DNA from: Ancylomarina sp048268005
Lineage (GTDB): Bacteria; Bacteroidota; Bacteroidia; Bacteroidales; Marinifilaceae
Assembly (NCBI GenBank): GCA_048268005.1
Contig: JBLWWJ010000002.1
Location: 868,001-932,000, forward strand
DNA: 64,000 nt
Direction of reading: 5' to 3'
The position numbers and the translations under genes were made by a program. Position 1 is the stretch's first letter; every line of letters starts with the position of its first letter. The notes beneath the pieces are model-generated. The model was not told the origin of the DNA and did no database searches. It saw only the letters and a program-made list of their open reading frames with translations. This document shows, in pieces, positions 18,216-27,342 of the stretch.

Positions 18216-19958
18216 TTAGTTTAATTTTAATGAACGAATTATTCCGTCTATTTTTTTGTCTGCAAGAGCTTCAATTGTGTAAAATTCTTCAATTTTATTT
18301 AACGCTTCTCGCACTTCAAAGTAAAATTTAATTTTTGGTTCAGTTCCTGATGGTCGAACTGAAATTTTTGATCCATCTTCTAAAAAGAATTGTAATACAT
18401 CAGCCGTTGTTTCAAAGTCAAGATCTGTCACTTCGCCACTTATAGGATTTGTCGCCTTTCTTACGCTATAATCTTTAACTAAAACTACGGGAGATCCATT
18501 AATTTTTTCAGGACAATTAAATCGGAAATCATGCATCATTTGCGCGATTTCTTGTGAACCACTAAGTCCTTCCCTTACAATATAGATCATTTTTTCACGA
18601 GAAAAGCCATATTCGACATATATTTCTTTTAATATGTCAAATAAATTTTTCCCTTGGTCTTTTGCCCAGGCAGCAATTTCTGCCATAATACTGCAGGATG
18701 AAACGGCATCTTTGTCGCGAGTGAAATCACCAGGCATATAACCAAATGATTCTTCTCCACCACCTATGTAATTCTTCTCAGGATTCTTACGAATAACATC
18801 GGCAATCCATTTGAAGCCTGTATATGCATCAAAACATTCGACGTTATTTTTGATAGCCACATCTTTAAAAAGTTCAGTGGTAACAATTGTTTTTACAACA
18901 TAGTCATTCCCGGTTAGCAAACCTAGTTCTCTTCTTCGGTTGATTAGGTAGTAGGTAAAGATTAGGGCTGTTTGATTACCATTGATAATTTCCCATTCAC
19001 CTTTATCATTGGTGACAGCAATTCCCAAACGATCGCCATCAGGATCACAAGCCATTACTAAATCAGCATTTACTTCCTTTGCTTTATCTACTGCCATTTT
19101 CAAGGCTTCCGGTTCTTCCGGGTTTGCAGACCATACGGTAGGGAAGTTGCCATCAACAACATCTTGTTCCGGAATATGAATAACATTCTCAAAACCATAG
19201 TTTTTCAGAGAATCAGGGACAAGTTTTACCGTGGTACCATGTAAGGGTGTGAATACAATTTTTAAATCTTTCTGATTTTTGATTGACTCAGGAGATAAAC
19301 TTAGTGTTTTAACAGTATCCAGGTAAAGTTGATCCATTTCATCACCTAATACTTCAATAAGATCTGGATTGCCTTCGAATTTAATTTCATCAACAGTAAC
19401 CGCCTTTACTGAGTCGATAATGTTCTTGTCATGAGGTGTCACGATTTGTGATCCATCATCCCAATAAGCTTTATAACCATTGTATTCTTTAGGGTTGTGT
19501 GATGCCGTAATAATAACACCCGATTTACAGCCCAGTTGACGAATCGCAAAAGACATTTCAGGTGTTGGTCTTAAATCGTCGAAGATATAAGCTTTTATCC
19601 CATTGGCTGAGAAAATGTTGGCTACAGTGTCTGAAAAAAGTTTGCTATTGTTTCGACAATCGTATCCGATGCAAATAGAGATTTCTTCGCCAGCAAAACA
19701 TGCATTTAAGTAATTGGCGAGGCCCTGCGTTGCAGCTCCAACTGTATATATATTCATGCGATTTGTACCAGGTCCCATTTTACCACGTAAACCACCTGTT
19801 CCGAACTCTAAATCTTTATAGAATGAATCAATCAAATCAGTCTGATCTTCTTTTTCCATTAATTCAGAGATGGATTTTTTTGTGTCTTTGTCGTAATTGC
19901 CATTAAGCCATTCGTTTGCTTTGGAATTTACAATGTCTAGTATATCTGATTGGTTCAT
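18216..19958 (-). CDS. Phospho-sugar mutase (phosphoglucomutase/phosphomannomutase)
   Basis: 580 residues, the length of the PgcA/PGM2-like alpha-D-phosphohexomutases. The catalytic serine is Ser153 in ITASHNPKEYNGYK, the Mg site is DPDGDRLGIAV, the sugar-binding loop is GGEESFGY and the phosphate-binding loop is RPSGTEPKIKFY. It interconverts hexose 1- and 6-phosphates for glycogen, cell-wall and capsule precursors. A consensus promoter lies 63-94 bases upstream. No sugar-nucleotide genes are adjacent. Confidence 0.93.
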   Translation of the reverse strand: MNQSDILDIVNSKANEWLNGNYDKDTKKSISELMEKEDQTDLIDSFYKDLEFGTGGLRGKMGPGTNRMNIYTVGAATQGLANYLNACFAGEEISICIGYDCRNNSKLFSDTVANIFSANGIKAYIFDDLRPTPEMSFAIRQLGCKSGVIITASHNPKEYNGYKAYWDDGSQIVTPHDKNIIDSVKAVTVDEIKFEGNPDLIEVLGDEMDQLYLDTVKTLSLSPESIKNQKDLKIVFTPLHGTTVKLVPDSLKNYGFENVIHIPEQDVVDGNFPTVWSANPEEPEALKMAVDKAKEVNADLVMACDPDGDRLGIAVTNDKGEWEIINGNQTALIFTYYLINRRRELGLLTGNDYVVKTIVTTELFKDVAIKNNVECFDAYTGFKWIADVIRKNPEKNYIGGGEESFGYMPGDFTRDKDAVSSCSIMAEIAAWAKDQGKNLFDILKEIYVEYGFSREKMIYIVREGLSGSQEIAQMMHDFRFNCPEKINGSPVVLVKDYSVRKATNPISGEVTDLDFETTADVLQFFLEDGSKISVRPSGTEPKIKFYFEVREALNKIEEFYTIEALADKKIDGIIRSLKLN

Positions 19959-20020
19959 GTTCTTCTTTTAATATAATTTACTTTCGAGTTATTGTTTATT
20001 CCCCCTCAAGAATTAAGTTT

Positions 20021-20052
20021 CAAAAATATCTTATTTTTTTGGATTAATCAAA
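20021..20052 (-). promoter_or_regulatory. Bacteroidota promoter for the phospho-sugar mutase
   Basis: On the minus strand: TTTG at 20052-20049, a 20-bp spacer, TATTTTTG at 20028-20021. It is a full match to TTTG...TAnnTTTG and lies 63 bases before the start codon. Confidence 0.7.
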
Positions 20053-20249
20053 GAGTTTCCTTGATAAATGGACTTCGTTTCTAGATGTAATATGCTTTTC
20101 GTACTTAAGTTGCCATCGAATAGAGGATTGTGTCTTTTTTACGAGCGGATAATCAATAGAAATGAGGACTGATTATGGCCAAATTAAGAGCTGTTTTTTA
20201 ATGATCAATTTTCATTGAAGAATCAGCTTAAAAATCCTTCTGGTTTGAG

Positions 20250-20279
20250 TTGTACTTTAAAATATAATGAGTACTTTTG
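20250..20279 (+). promoter_or_regulatory. Bacteroidota promoter for rpsA
   Basis: TTG at 20250-20252, a 19-bp spacer, then TACTTTTG at 20272-20279. Transcription would start near 20286, just upstream of the ATG at 20299. This rules out the longer open frame that begins at 20215. Confidence 0.75.
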
Positions 20280-20298
20280 CAGCGATTTAAATAATATA

Positions 20299-22122
20299 AT
20301 GTCTAATTTACTAGTAAACAAACTATTTAGTATGGTTGAAGAAAACAAAAATGCTGCTGTTGAAGCAGAATTTGATTGGGATGCATTTGAAAATGAAGAT
20401 GCAGGTTTTGCTGCTAACAGAGCAGATTTAGAAGCACAGTACGATAAAACTTTATCTACAGTTGCTGAAAAAGAGGTTATCGATGGTATCGTTATCTCTA
20501 TGAACAAAAGAGAAGTTGTAATCAACATTGGTTACAAATCTGATGGTATTGTTTCACTAAACGAATTCCGTTATAATCAGGAATTGACAGTTGGTGATAC
20601 TGTTGAAGTTTACGTTGAGTCTCAAGAGGACAAAAAAGGACAATTAGTTCTTTCACACAAAAAAGCTCGTGCATTACGTTCATGGGATCGTGTTAACTCT
20701 GCACTTGAAAACGACGAAATTATTAAAGGTTACATCAAGTGTCGTACCAAAGGTGGTATGATCGTTGACGTATTTGGTATTGAAGCTTTCTTGCCAGGTT
20801 CTCAAATTGATGTTAAGCCTATCCGTGACTACGATATCTACGTAGGAAAAACTATGGAATTCAAGGTTGTGAAAATCAATCACGAATTCAAAAACGTTGT
20901 TGTATCTCACAAAGCTCTTATTGAGGCTGAGTTGGAGCAACAGAAGAAAGAAATTATCGCTAAGCTTGAAAAAGGTCAGGTTCTTGAAGGAACAGTTAAG
21001 AATATCACTTCTTACGGTGTATTCATCGACCTTGGTGGCGTAGACGGTTTGATCCACATTACTGACCTATCATGGGGTAGAGTATCTCACCCAAGTGAAA
21101 TCGTTGAATTAGATCAGAAATTGAACGTTGTAATTCTTGATTTCGATGATGATAAGAAACGTATCGCTCTAGGTCTTAAGCAACTTACTCCACATCCATG
21201 GGATGCTCTTGACGCTGAAATGAAAGTTGGCGACAGAGTTAATGGTAAAGTTGTTGTGATGGCTGACTATGGTGCATTCGTTGAGATTGCTCCTGGTGTT
21301 GAGGGTCTTATCCACGTATCTGAAATGTCTTGGTCACAGCACTTGAGATCTGCACAAGATTTTATGAAAGTTGGAGATGAAGTACAAGCTCAGATTATCA
21401 CTCTAGATCGTGAAGAAAGAAAAATGTCTCTTGGTCTTAAGCAATTGAAGCAAGATCCTTGGGAAGGTGTTGAAGCTAAGTATGCTGTAAACTCTAAGCA
21501 TGCTGCTAAGGTTCGTAACTTCACAAACTTCGGTGTATTTGTTGAGATTGAAGAAGGTGTTGATGGTTTGATTCACATTTCTGATCTTTCTTGGACTAAG
21601 AAAGTGAAGCATCCAGCTGAATTCACTCAGATTGGTGCTGAAATTGAAGTTGTAGTTCTAGAAATCGACAAAGACAACAGAAGATTGAGCCTAGGTCACA
21701 AGCAATTGGAAGAGAACCCATGGGATGTGTTCGAAACAATTTTCGCTACTGACTCAACTCACGAAGGTACTATCGTAGAGATTTTCGAAAAAGGTGCAGT
21801 TGTTGCTCTTCCTTACGGTGTTGAAGGATTTGCTACTCCACGTCACCTTGTAAAAGAAGATGGATCTCAAGCTAAAGTTGACGAGAAACTTACTTTCAAA
21901 GTAATTGAATTCTCTAAAGCAGCTAAGCGTATCATCCTTTCTCACTCACGTACTTTTGAAGATGTTAAGCGCGCAGAAGTTTCTGAAAAGAAAAAATCTG
22001 AGTCTGCTAACATGAAAAAAGGTGTTAAGAAGATGAAAGATTCATTAGAAAAAACTACCTTAGGGGATATTTCTGAATTAGCAGCTTTGAAATCTCAACT
22101 TGAAAAAGGAGATAAGAAGTAA
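20299..22122 (+). CDS. rpsA: 30S ribosomal protein S1
   Basis: About 607 residues from the ATG at 20299, chosen because the promoter ends only 20 bases before it; an in-frame ATG at 20332 (MVEENKN) is an alternative. Six S1 (OB-fold) repeats follow, for example VLEGTVKNITSYGVFIDLGG, RVNGKVVVMADYGAFVEIAP and a diverged last repeat with EKGAVVALPYGVEGFATP. S1 brings mRNA to the 30S subunit, which matters in a phylum that rarely uses Shine-Dalgarno pairing. The C-terminus is lysine-rich (KKGVKKMKDS). The STAS gene follows after 25 bases on the same strand. Confidence 0.96.
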   Translation: MSNLLVNKLFSMVEENKNAAVEAEFDWDAFENEDAGFAANRADLEAQYDKTLSTVAEKEVIDGIVISMNKREVVINIGYKSDGIVSLNEFRYNQELTVGDTVEVYVESQEDKKGQLVLSHKKARALRSWDRVNSALENDEIIKGYIKCRTKGGMIVDVFGIEAFLPGSQIDVKPIRDYDIYVGKTMEFKVVKINHEFKNVVVSHKALIEAELEQQKKEIIAKLEKGQVLEGTVKNITSYGVFIDLGGVDGLIHITDLSWGRVSHPSEIVELDQKLNVVILDFDDDKKRIALGLKQLTPHPWDALDAEMKVGDRVNGKVVVMADYGAFVEIAPGVEGLIHVSEMSWSQHLRSAQDFMKVGDEVQAQIITLDREERKMSLGLKQLKQDPWEGVEAKYAVNSKHAAKVRNFTNFGVFVEIEEGVDGLIHISDLSWTKKVKHPAEFTQIGAEIEVVVLEIDKDNRRLSLGHKQLEENPWDVFETIFATDSTHEGTIVEIFEKGAVVALPYGVEGFATPRHLVKEDGSQAKVDEKLTFKVIEFSKAAKRIILSHSRTFEDVKRAEVSEKKKSESANMKKGVKKMKDSLEKTTLGDISELAALKSQLEKGDKK

Positions 22123-22147
22123 ATAATAATCCTTAAATGAGGTTACT

Positions 22148-22504
22148 ATGGACTTTAAGATTGACAAAAAAGACGGTTACACATTGGTTCAGGTTTTAAA
22201 TGAACGACTGGATACTCACATTGCTCCTGAATTGAAATCGAAATTAGTTTTGATTTTCTCAGAAGGAGAAACGAATATTCTTTTGAATTTAGATGCTTGT
22301 ACCTATTGTGATTCATCCGGCTTGAGTGCCATTCTTGTTGCCAATAGATTATGTAAGAATGCCAATGGAACATTTGTTCTATATGGTTTACAACCTGCAG
22401 TTGAAAAACTGATCATTATTTCACAATTGGATACGGTACTAAACGTTTCAGATGATTTGAGCGTTGCTGAATCCTTTATGAAGAATAGTGAGATTGAGAA
22501 TTAA
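22148..22504 (+). CDS. STAS-domain anti-sigma factor antagonist
   Basis: 118 residues, a single STAS domain of the SpoIIAA/RsbV class. The phosphorylation loop is TYCDSSGLSAIL, with the acceptor serine being one of Ser56/Ser57. When unphosphorylated such proteins bind an anti-sigma kinase or another partner. It sits between rpsA and rnz, an arrangement I associate with Bacteroidota, and no anti-sigma kinase of the RsbW type is adjacent. The response regulator-PP2C at 16948 is a candidate phosphatase and SiaB at 33556 a candidate kinase, both by inference only. Confidence 0.9.
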   Translation: MDFKIDKKDGYTLVQVLNERLDTHIAPELKSKLVLIFSEGETNILLNLDACTYCDSSGLSAILVANRLCKNANGTFVLYGLQPAVEKLIIISQLDTVLNVSDDLSVAESFMKNSEIEN

Positions 22505-22516
22505 TATTGATCGTAA

Positions 22517-23443
22517 GTGAAATTTGAATTAACAATCTTAGGTAGCAATTCTGCATTGCCAACCTCAAAAAGATTCCCAACCGCTCAAGTACTCAATGTA
22601 CTTGAGCGGTTTTTTTTAATTGATTGTGGTGAGGGCACCCAAATACAATTAAAAAGATTTCGAGTACCCATGTCTCGAATCAATCATATCTTTATATCAC
22701 ATTTGCATGGTGATCATTTCTTTGGACTAATAGGCCTGATTTCCACTTTTTCTTTACAAGGAAGAACAAATGATTTGCATATTTATGCCCATAGTAAATT
22801 AGAGAAGATCATTCGTTTTCAGCTTGATACTCTGGAATCAAAACTGAGTTATAATCTTGTGTTCCATAATATCTTTGGAAAAGATATTCAGACTCTATTT
22901 GAAGATGATGCCCTTAGCGTGCAATCTTTTCCATTAAAACATGGTGCAATGCCTTGCGCAGGGTTCTTGTTTAAGGAGAAAGAACGTCCCCGCCATCTTA
23001 AAAAGGATATGATCAATTATTATAAAATTCCCATAAAAGCCAGACATGGTATTAAGCTGGGCGATGATTACCTGACTGAAGAAGGAGATTTAATTCCCAA
23101 TGCCAGCCTGACACAACGAGCAGCGGCACCACGTTCCTATGCGTTTTGTACTGATACGGCGTATTTCCCAAGAGCTATACCTATTATTAAAAAGGTTGAC
23201 CTCCTTTATCACGAAGCTACATTCTTAAAGGATGATGAAAAGCGTGCCAAGTCGACCTATCATTCAACTGCAGAGCAAGCGGCAAAGATTGCTAAAGAAG
23301 CAGAAGTGGGGCAATTGTTAATTGGACATTTTTCAGCTAGATTCCACGATCTGACTTACCACTTGAAAGAAGCCTGCGAGGTGTTTCCCAATACAACTCT
23401 TGCAGAAGATGGTAAAAAGTTTTCGATAGAACTTAAACGGTAA
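22517..23443 (+). CDS. rnz: Ribonuclease Z
   Basis: 308 residues starting at GTG, 12 bases after the STAS stop, so probably co-transcribed with it. The family N-terminus ILGSNSALPTSKRFPTAQV, LIDCGEGTQIQ and zinc motif SHLHGDHFFG are all present, followed by CDTAY-like (FCTDTAY), LYHEATF and IGHFSARF. It cuts 3' trailers from tRNA precursors lacking encoded CCA; the tRNA-Asp genes here do encode CCA. Codons 21-34 form a 14-bp perfect hairpin followed by eight T, a complete intrinsic-terminator shape inside the reading frame. Confidence 0.94.
   Translation: MKFELTILGSNSALPTSKRFPTAQVLNVLERFFLIDCGEGTQIQLKRFRVPMSRINHIFISHLHGDHFFGLIGLISTFSLQGRTNDLHIYAHSKLEKIIRFQLDTLESKLSYNLVFHNIFGKDIQTLFEDDALSVQSFPLKHGAMPCAGFLFKEKERPRHLKKDMINYYKIPIKARHGIKLGDDYLTEEGDLIPNASLTQRAAAPRSYAFCTDTAYFPRAIPIIKKVDLLYHEATFLKDDEKRAKSTYHSTAEQAAKIAKEAEVGQLLIGHFSARFHDLTYHLKEACEVFPNTTLAEDGKKFSIELKR
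22579..22617 (+). terminator. Intrinsic-terminator-like hairpin inside the rnz coding sequence
   Basis: Arms AACCGCTCAAGTAC (22579-22592) and GTACTTGAGCGGTT (22598-22611) pair perfectly over 14 bp with a 5-base loop and a run of eight T ending at 22617. It lies 62 bases inside rnz on the sense strand, so it could stop transcripts coming from rpsA/STAS when ribosomes do not follow closely. The shape is observed; the activity is inference. Confidence 0.65.
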
Positions 23444-24054
23444 ATGTTTTGCCGGTTAGGGTAAGGTGTTATATTATAGCGTTTTTTCTTGTAGAAGAAA
23501 ACCCTTATTGTTTTACAGGAAAAACTACCTGAAAAAAATACTCAAGCCTGTTTTTTTTCAAAAAATCTATTAGCTTTATCAAATTACAAATTCTTAGTCT
23601 CGAATTGTTAGATTTGATAGAGCAGGAGAGGAGTTTCGTGGGTTACGATTTGTATTTGCACATTGTATTATAGTATTCTGAAGTGAAGCTATAGCTTTGT
23701 TTGGAAGCTAAGTATACCAGAATAGCTATGATTTGCAGGAGTGTAAAAAAACTAAACAACCGTTGAGACTTGATTACAGATGCAGAATTTGCACTTTGTT
23801 ATATTCCTGCACTTCAATCTCTCTTATATTCCAAAAGTATCATACGAAATATTCACTTGGAGCTTATTTGCTTTAAAATAGGCCCCATAGCATGATTATG
23901 CCTTGGTTTTAGTTTGGCTTAATTCGGGATGATCTGTTTTAAAATGATGCTTGAGGGCTTTATTAGGCGATAAAATAAAGATGCCTTAAATATAGCCCTT
24001 AACCCAACCATTTTATACAATTCACGCTCTACTTACTAACTAAAAAAAACTAAT
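23444..24054. other. 611-bp intergenic region
   Basis: No open frame of coding character on either strand. There is a short hairpin-prone segment just after rnz (GTTTTTTCTT near 23480 and GAAGAAAAC) that could act as a weak terminator, and two loosely similar segments containing ATTTGCAC near 23655 and 23789. I see no consensus TAnnTTTG promoter close to the endonuclease gene. Confidence 0.4.
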
Positions 24055-26985
24055 ATGAAAAGAAATTTACTTTCTCTTCTTGCTGTCGTATTGCTGACAT
24101 CGTCGGTATTAATGGCGCAAGTTCCCCAAGGGTATTATGATTCTGCCACAGGTTTAAGTGGCGACGCTTTAAAAAGTGCTCTCAATAGTATTATAAAAGG
24201 TCATACAGAATACCCTTATAGTTCTACTGCGACTGATGTATGGGATATATTAAAAGAAGCCGACCGTGATCCCAATAACCCCAACAATGTGTTGTGTATT
24301 TATTCAAAATTTTCAGTTAATGCTGCTGCAGAGTATAATAATGCTGATGGTTGGAACCGAGAGCATGTTTGGGCAAAATCGAGAGGTGATTTTGGAACAA
24401 CTAAGGGAGCAGGAACGGATTTGCATCATTTGCGTGCGGCCGATGTATCTACTAATTCGGCTCGTAATAATCGTAATTTTGATGAGGCACCTAATCCATA
24501 TGTGGATAATGGTGGTTCTAATAATGGTTCTACACCGTCATATACCAGTGATACAGATTGGATTTGGGAGCCACCAGCAGATGTAAAAGGTGATGTGGCT
24601 AGAATGTTGATGTATATGGCTGTTCGTTATGAAGGTTTTGATGGAGAACCAGACTTGGAACTGCAAGATGCTTATCTTGATAAGTCAAGTACAGCTCCCG
24701 GACAAGCTCGATTGTCGACACTAATTCAATGGCATTTAAACGATCCGGTTGACGAGGAAGAACGAAGAAGAAATGATGTAGTTTACTCATATCAAAACAA
24801 TCGTAATCCATTTATTGATCATCCGGAATTTGTTTGTGAAATCTACGAATGTGGCGTAACACCACCCGCAAATTCAGCTCCTGTATTTACATCAACGGTT
24901 GTTATCGATGCTTCCGAAAATGTAGCTTACGTTTATAACATAACGGCTACCGATGCTGATAGTGATAATTTGAACTTTTCAGCTAACAGTTTGCCTTCAT
25001 GGTTAAGCCTGCTTGATAATGGTGATGGCTCAGCTGTATTAAGTGGGACACCACTGGCTGCTAATGTTGGTGTAAATTCGATTAATATTTCGGTGAGTGA
25101 TGGACAAGTTTCTACGGCACAGAATTTTCAAATTACTGTCGCCGGAGAAAGTACTGGTGGTGCCGCCAGCGATTTATTCTTCTCGGAGTACTTAGAAGGT
25201 TCTTCATATAATAAAGCACTGGAGGTTGCCAATTTTACAGGTGCTAGTGTTAATCTTTCAGCCTATACTATAAAGAAACAAACCAATGGGGCAGGAGACT
25301 GGTCTTCGGGTATGGCATTAAACGGAACCCTGATGAATCAGGATGTATATGTGGCAGCACATTCATCGGCAGTTGCAGATATTACAAGTCAGGCTGATTA
25401 TACAGGCAGTGTAGGAGAAATGTCTTTCAATGGTAACGATGCAATTGGCCTGTTTAAGAATGATATCTTGATTGATATTATTGGTGATTTTAACGGAGGT
25501 TCAGTTAGTTTTGCTGCAGATCAGACCTTACGCCGTAAATCTAATATTGGTAGTCCAAATACAAGTTATACGGTGTCAGAATGGGATGTTTTATCAAAGG
25601 ATACGTTTACAGATTTAGGTTCACATACTTTTGATGGTAGTGGTGTAGCTCCTGATGTAGAGGCTCCAACGATGCCTGGAAATCTGACTTCTGTCAATAT
25701 TACGGAAAGTAGCTTTGATATTTCATGGACGGCTTCAAGCGATAATATTGACGTAACTGCTTATGACGTGTACTTGGATAATGTTCTTGTTGTAAGTCAA
25801 GCCGCTACAACTTACAGTTTTAGTTCATTAACTGCAGGAACGACTTATACGGTCAAGGTGATTGCTAAGGACGAAGCTGGTAATTCATCAACACCAGCTA
25901 ATATTGATGTTGAAACAATTACTCCTGATACTCAAGCGCCAACTGTGCCAGCTAATTTGGTTGTAGCAAATGTAAGTCAAACTGGTTTTGATATTTCATG
26001 GACGGCTTCAACCGATAATGTTGCGGTAGTTGCCTATGAAGTTTACTTAGATGATATTCTGGTTGCGAGTCAGTCAGCCATGAATTATAACTTTATCTCA
26101 TTAACAGCGGGTGTAACTTATATCGTTAAGCTTATGGCTAAAGACGGGTCTGGTAACAAATCAGCAGCAACTCAGCTTAGTGTAACGACTAAGTCTGCGC
26201 CAAGTTCACAGGTACTTATTGCCAGTGATTTTGAATTGGGATGGGATAATTGGGTAGATGGTGGTAGCGATGCCAGCCGATACTCGGGTTCTCGTTCATA
26301 TCAAGGATCTTATTCGATAGATTTGCAAGATAATACAGGAGCCAGATCAGCCATGACATCTCCTGCATTTGATATTAGTTCTTACAATCAGATCGATATT
26401 GAGTTTTATTACTATTCATACAGTATGGAAACCAATGAGGATTTCTTTGTTAAGTATTATGATGGTTCATCATGGCAAACAGTTGCGACTTTTGTTAGTG
26501 GAATTGATTTCGATAACAACAATTATTATGTGGCGACATTAAGTTTTGATGCCAGTCAATATAACTTTGCTACCGATGCAAAATTCCGTTTTCAGTGTGA
26601 TGCAAGCTCGAACAGTGATGATATTTATATTGATCTCGTAACTATTAAAGCTTTGACTGGTGGAACTAAATTAAATTATACAGATAAGGTTACATCAACA
26701 TTTGTTAAAGCGGGCTTCGAGTTAGAGAATAGTTCTGAGGAGATGAGTATCTATCCAAATCCTGCAAGCGATTACTTTACTCTTGATTTAAAACTTGATG
26801 AAGAAATAGATTTAGATATTAGAATTTACGATATAAATGGTCGTTTGGTATCTACTAAAAAGGACATGAATTGTGTTGGTTCATATTCTAAGCAAATTAA
26901 TATCTCAGGTCTTGTTCCAGGTGTTTATATGGTTGTAGTAAAAGGTGATGATATAAACTATTCTAAGCGATTGGTTGTTAAATAA
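24055..26985 (+). CDS. Secreted T9SS-type endonuclease I with Ig-like, lamin-tail and FN3 domains
   Basis: 976 residues. Signal peptide at 1-22 (ends LMAQ); endonuclease I domain at ~25-265 with the catalytic region NREHVWAKSRGDFG and DLHHLRAADVSTNSARNN; an Ig-like putative-Ig domain (~275-365); a lamin-tail-like domain (~375-505, FFSEYLEGSSYNKALEVAN); two FN3 repeats (~535-625, ~630-715, each with SFDISWTAS or GFDISWTAS); a jelly-roll segment (~725-870); and a C-terminal T9SS sorting domain (SIYPNPASDYF to the end). It should be exported by Sec, then by the type IX system, to the surface or medium, where it degrades DNA for nutrients. The two FN3 repeats are similar enough to suggest internal duplication. 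It stands alone. Confidence 0.93.
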   Translation: MKRNLLSLLAVVLLTSSVLMAQVPQGYYDSATGLSGDALKSALNSIIKGHTEYPYSSTATDVWDILKEADRDPNNPNNVLCIYSKFSVNAAAEYNNADGWNREHVWAKSRGDFGTTKGAGTDLHHLRAADVSTNSARNNRNFDEAPNPYVDNGGSNNGSTPSYTSDTDWIWEPPADVKGDVARMLMYMAVRYEGFDGEPDLELQDAYLDKSSTAPGQARLSTLIQWHLNDPVDEEERRRNDVVYSYQNNRNPFIDHPEFVCEIYECGVTPPANSAPVFTSTVVIDASENVAYVYNITATDADSDNLNFSANSLPSWLSLLDNGDGSAVLSGTPLAANVGVNSINISVSDGQVSTAQNFQITVAGESTGGAASDLFFSEYLEGSSYNKALEVANFTGASVNLSAYTIKKQTNGAGDWSSGMALNGTLMNQDVYVAAHSSAVADITSQADYTGSVGEMSFNGNDAIGLFKNDILIDIIGDFNGGSVSFAADQTLRRKSNIGSPNTSYTVSEWDVLSKDTFTDLGSHTFDGSGVAPDVEAPTMPGNLTSVNITESSFDISWTASSDNIDVTAYDVYLDNVLVVSQAATTYSFSSLTAGTTYTVKVIAKDEAGNSSTPANIDVETITPDTQAPTVPANLVVANVSQTGFDISWTASTDNVAVVAYEVYLDDILVASQSAMNYNFISLTAGVTYIVKLMAKDGSGNKSAATQLSVTTKSAPSSQVLIASDFELGWDNWVDGGSDASRYSGSRSYQGSYSIDLQDNTGARSAMTSPAFDISSYNQIDIEFYYYSYSMETNEDFFVKYYDGSSWQTVATFVSGIDFDNNNYYVATLSFDASQYNFATDAKFRFQCDASSNSDDIYIDLVTIKALTGGTKLNYTDKVTSTFVKAGFELENSSEEMSIYPNPASDYFTLDLKLDEEIDLDIRIYDINGRLVSTKKDMNCVGSYSKQINISGLVPGVYMVVVKGDDINYSKRLVVK

Positions 26986-27342
26986 TGGCAAAAGAATAAG
27001 TATGTAGTTGATATGCACAGTTCAGTAGAGCTGTGCATATTTTGTATTCAGGTGTTATGAGTTGGAATTAAGTTTCACTGTTTGTTGAATATTATAGGGG
27101 ATTTTTATATTCTTATGAATACGAAAATATATTTTTTCTACCTTTAGCTGCTTGATAAAATTAAAACCAACTTTATTAATAATTGATTCTGGATTTATAA
27201 ATACATCTGCGTGTAATACTTGAATCTAGTTTCACAGACTTAAGGACAACATGAAACGAGCCATTAGCAAAATCTTTCTATAAAAATGGAATGAACAAGT
27301 TGGCGACTTCCATGTGGCAATTAAAAAACAAATTTCAGACAC
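26986..27342. other. 357-bp intergenic region
   Basis: Contains the terminator of the endonuclease gene at 27011-27043. The remaining sequence up to the C1 peptidase start is AT-rich with no evident gene and no full-consensus promoter. Confidence 0.45.
27011..27043 (+). terminator. Intrinsic terminator after the endonuclease gene
   Basis: Arms ATATGCACAG and CTGTGCATAT form a 10-bp stem with a 10-base loop, followed by TTTG. Confidence 0.75.

Larger units (their letters stand above)
19959..20298. other. Divergent intergenic region between pgm and rpsA
   Basis: 340 bp holding the minus-strand pgm promoter (20021-20052) and the plus-strand rpsA promoter (20250-20279). No other gene or repeat is evident between them. 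Confidence 0.7.

Noticed and set aside
20215..20298. N-terminal extension of ribosomal protein S1
   Set aside because: The promoter ends at 20279 and the extension lies upstream of or inside it.
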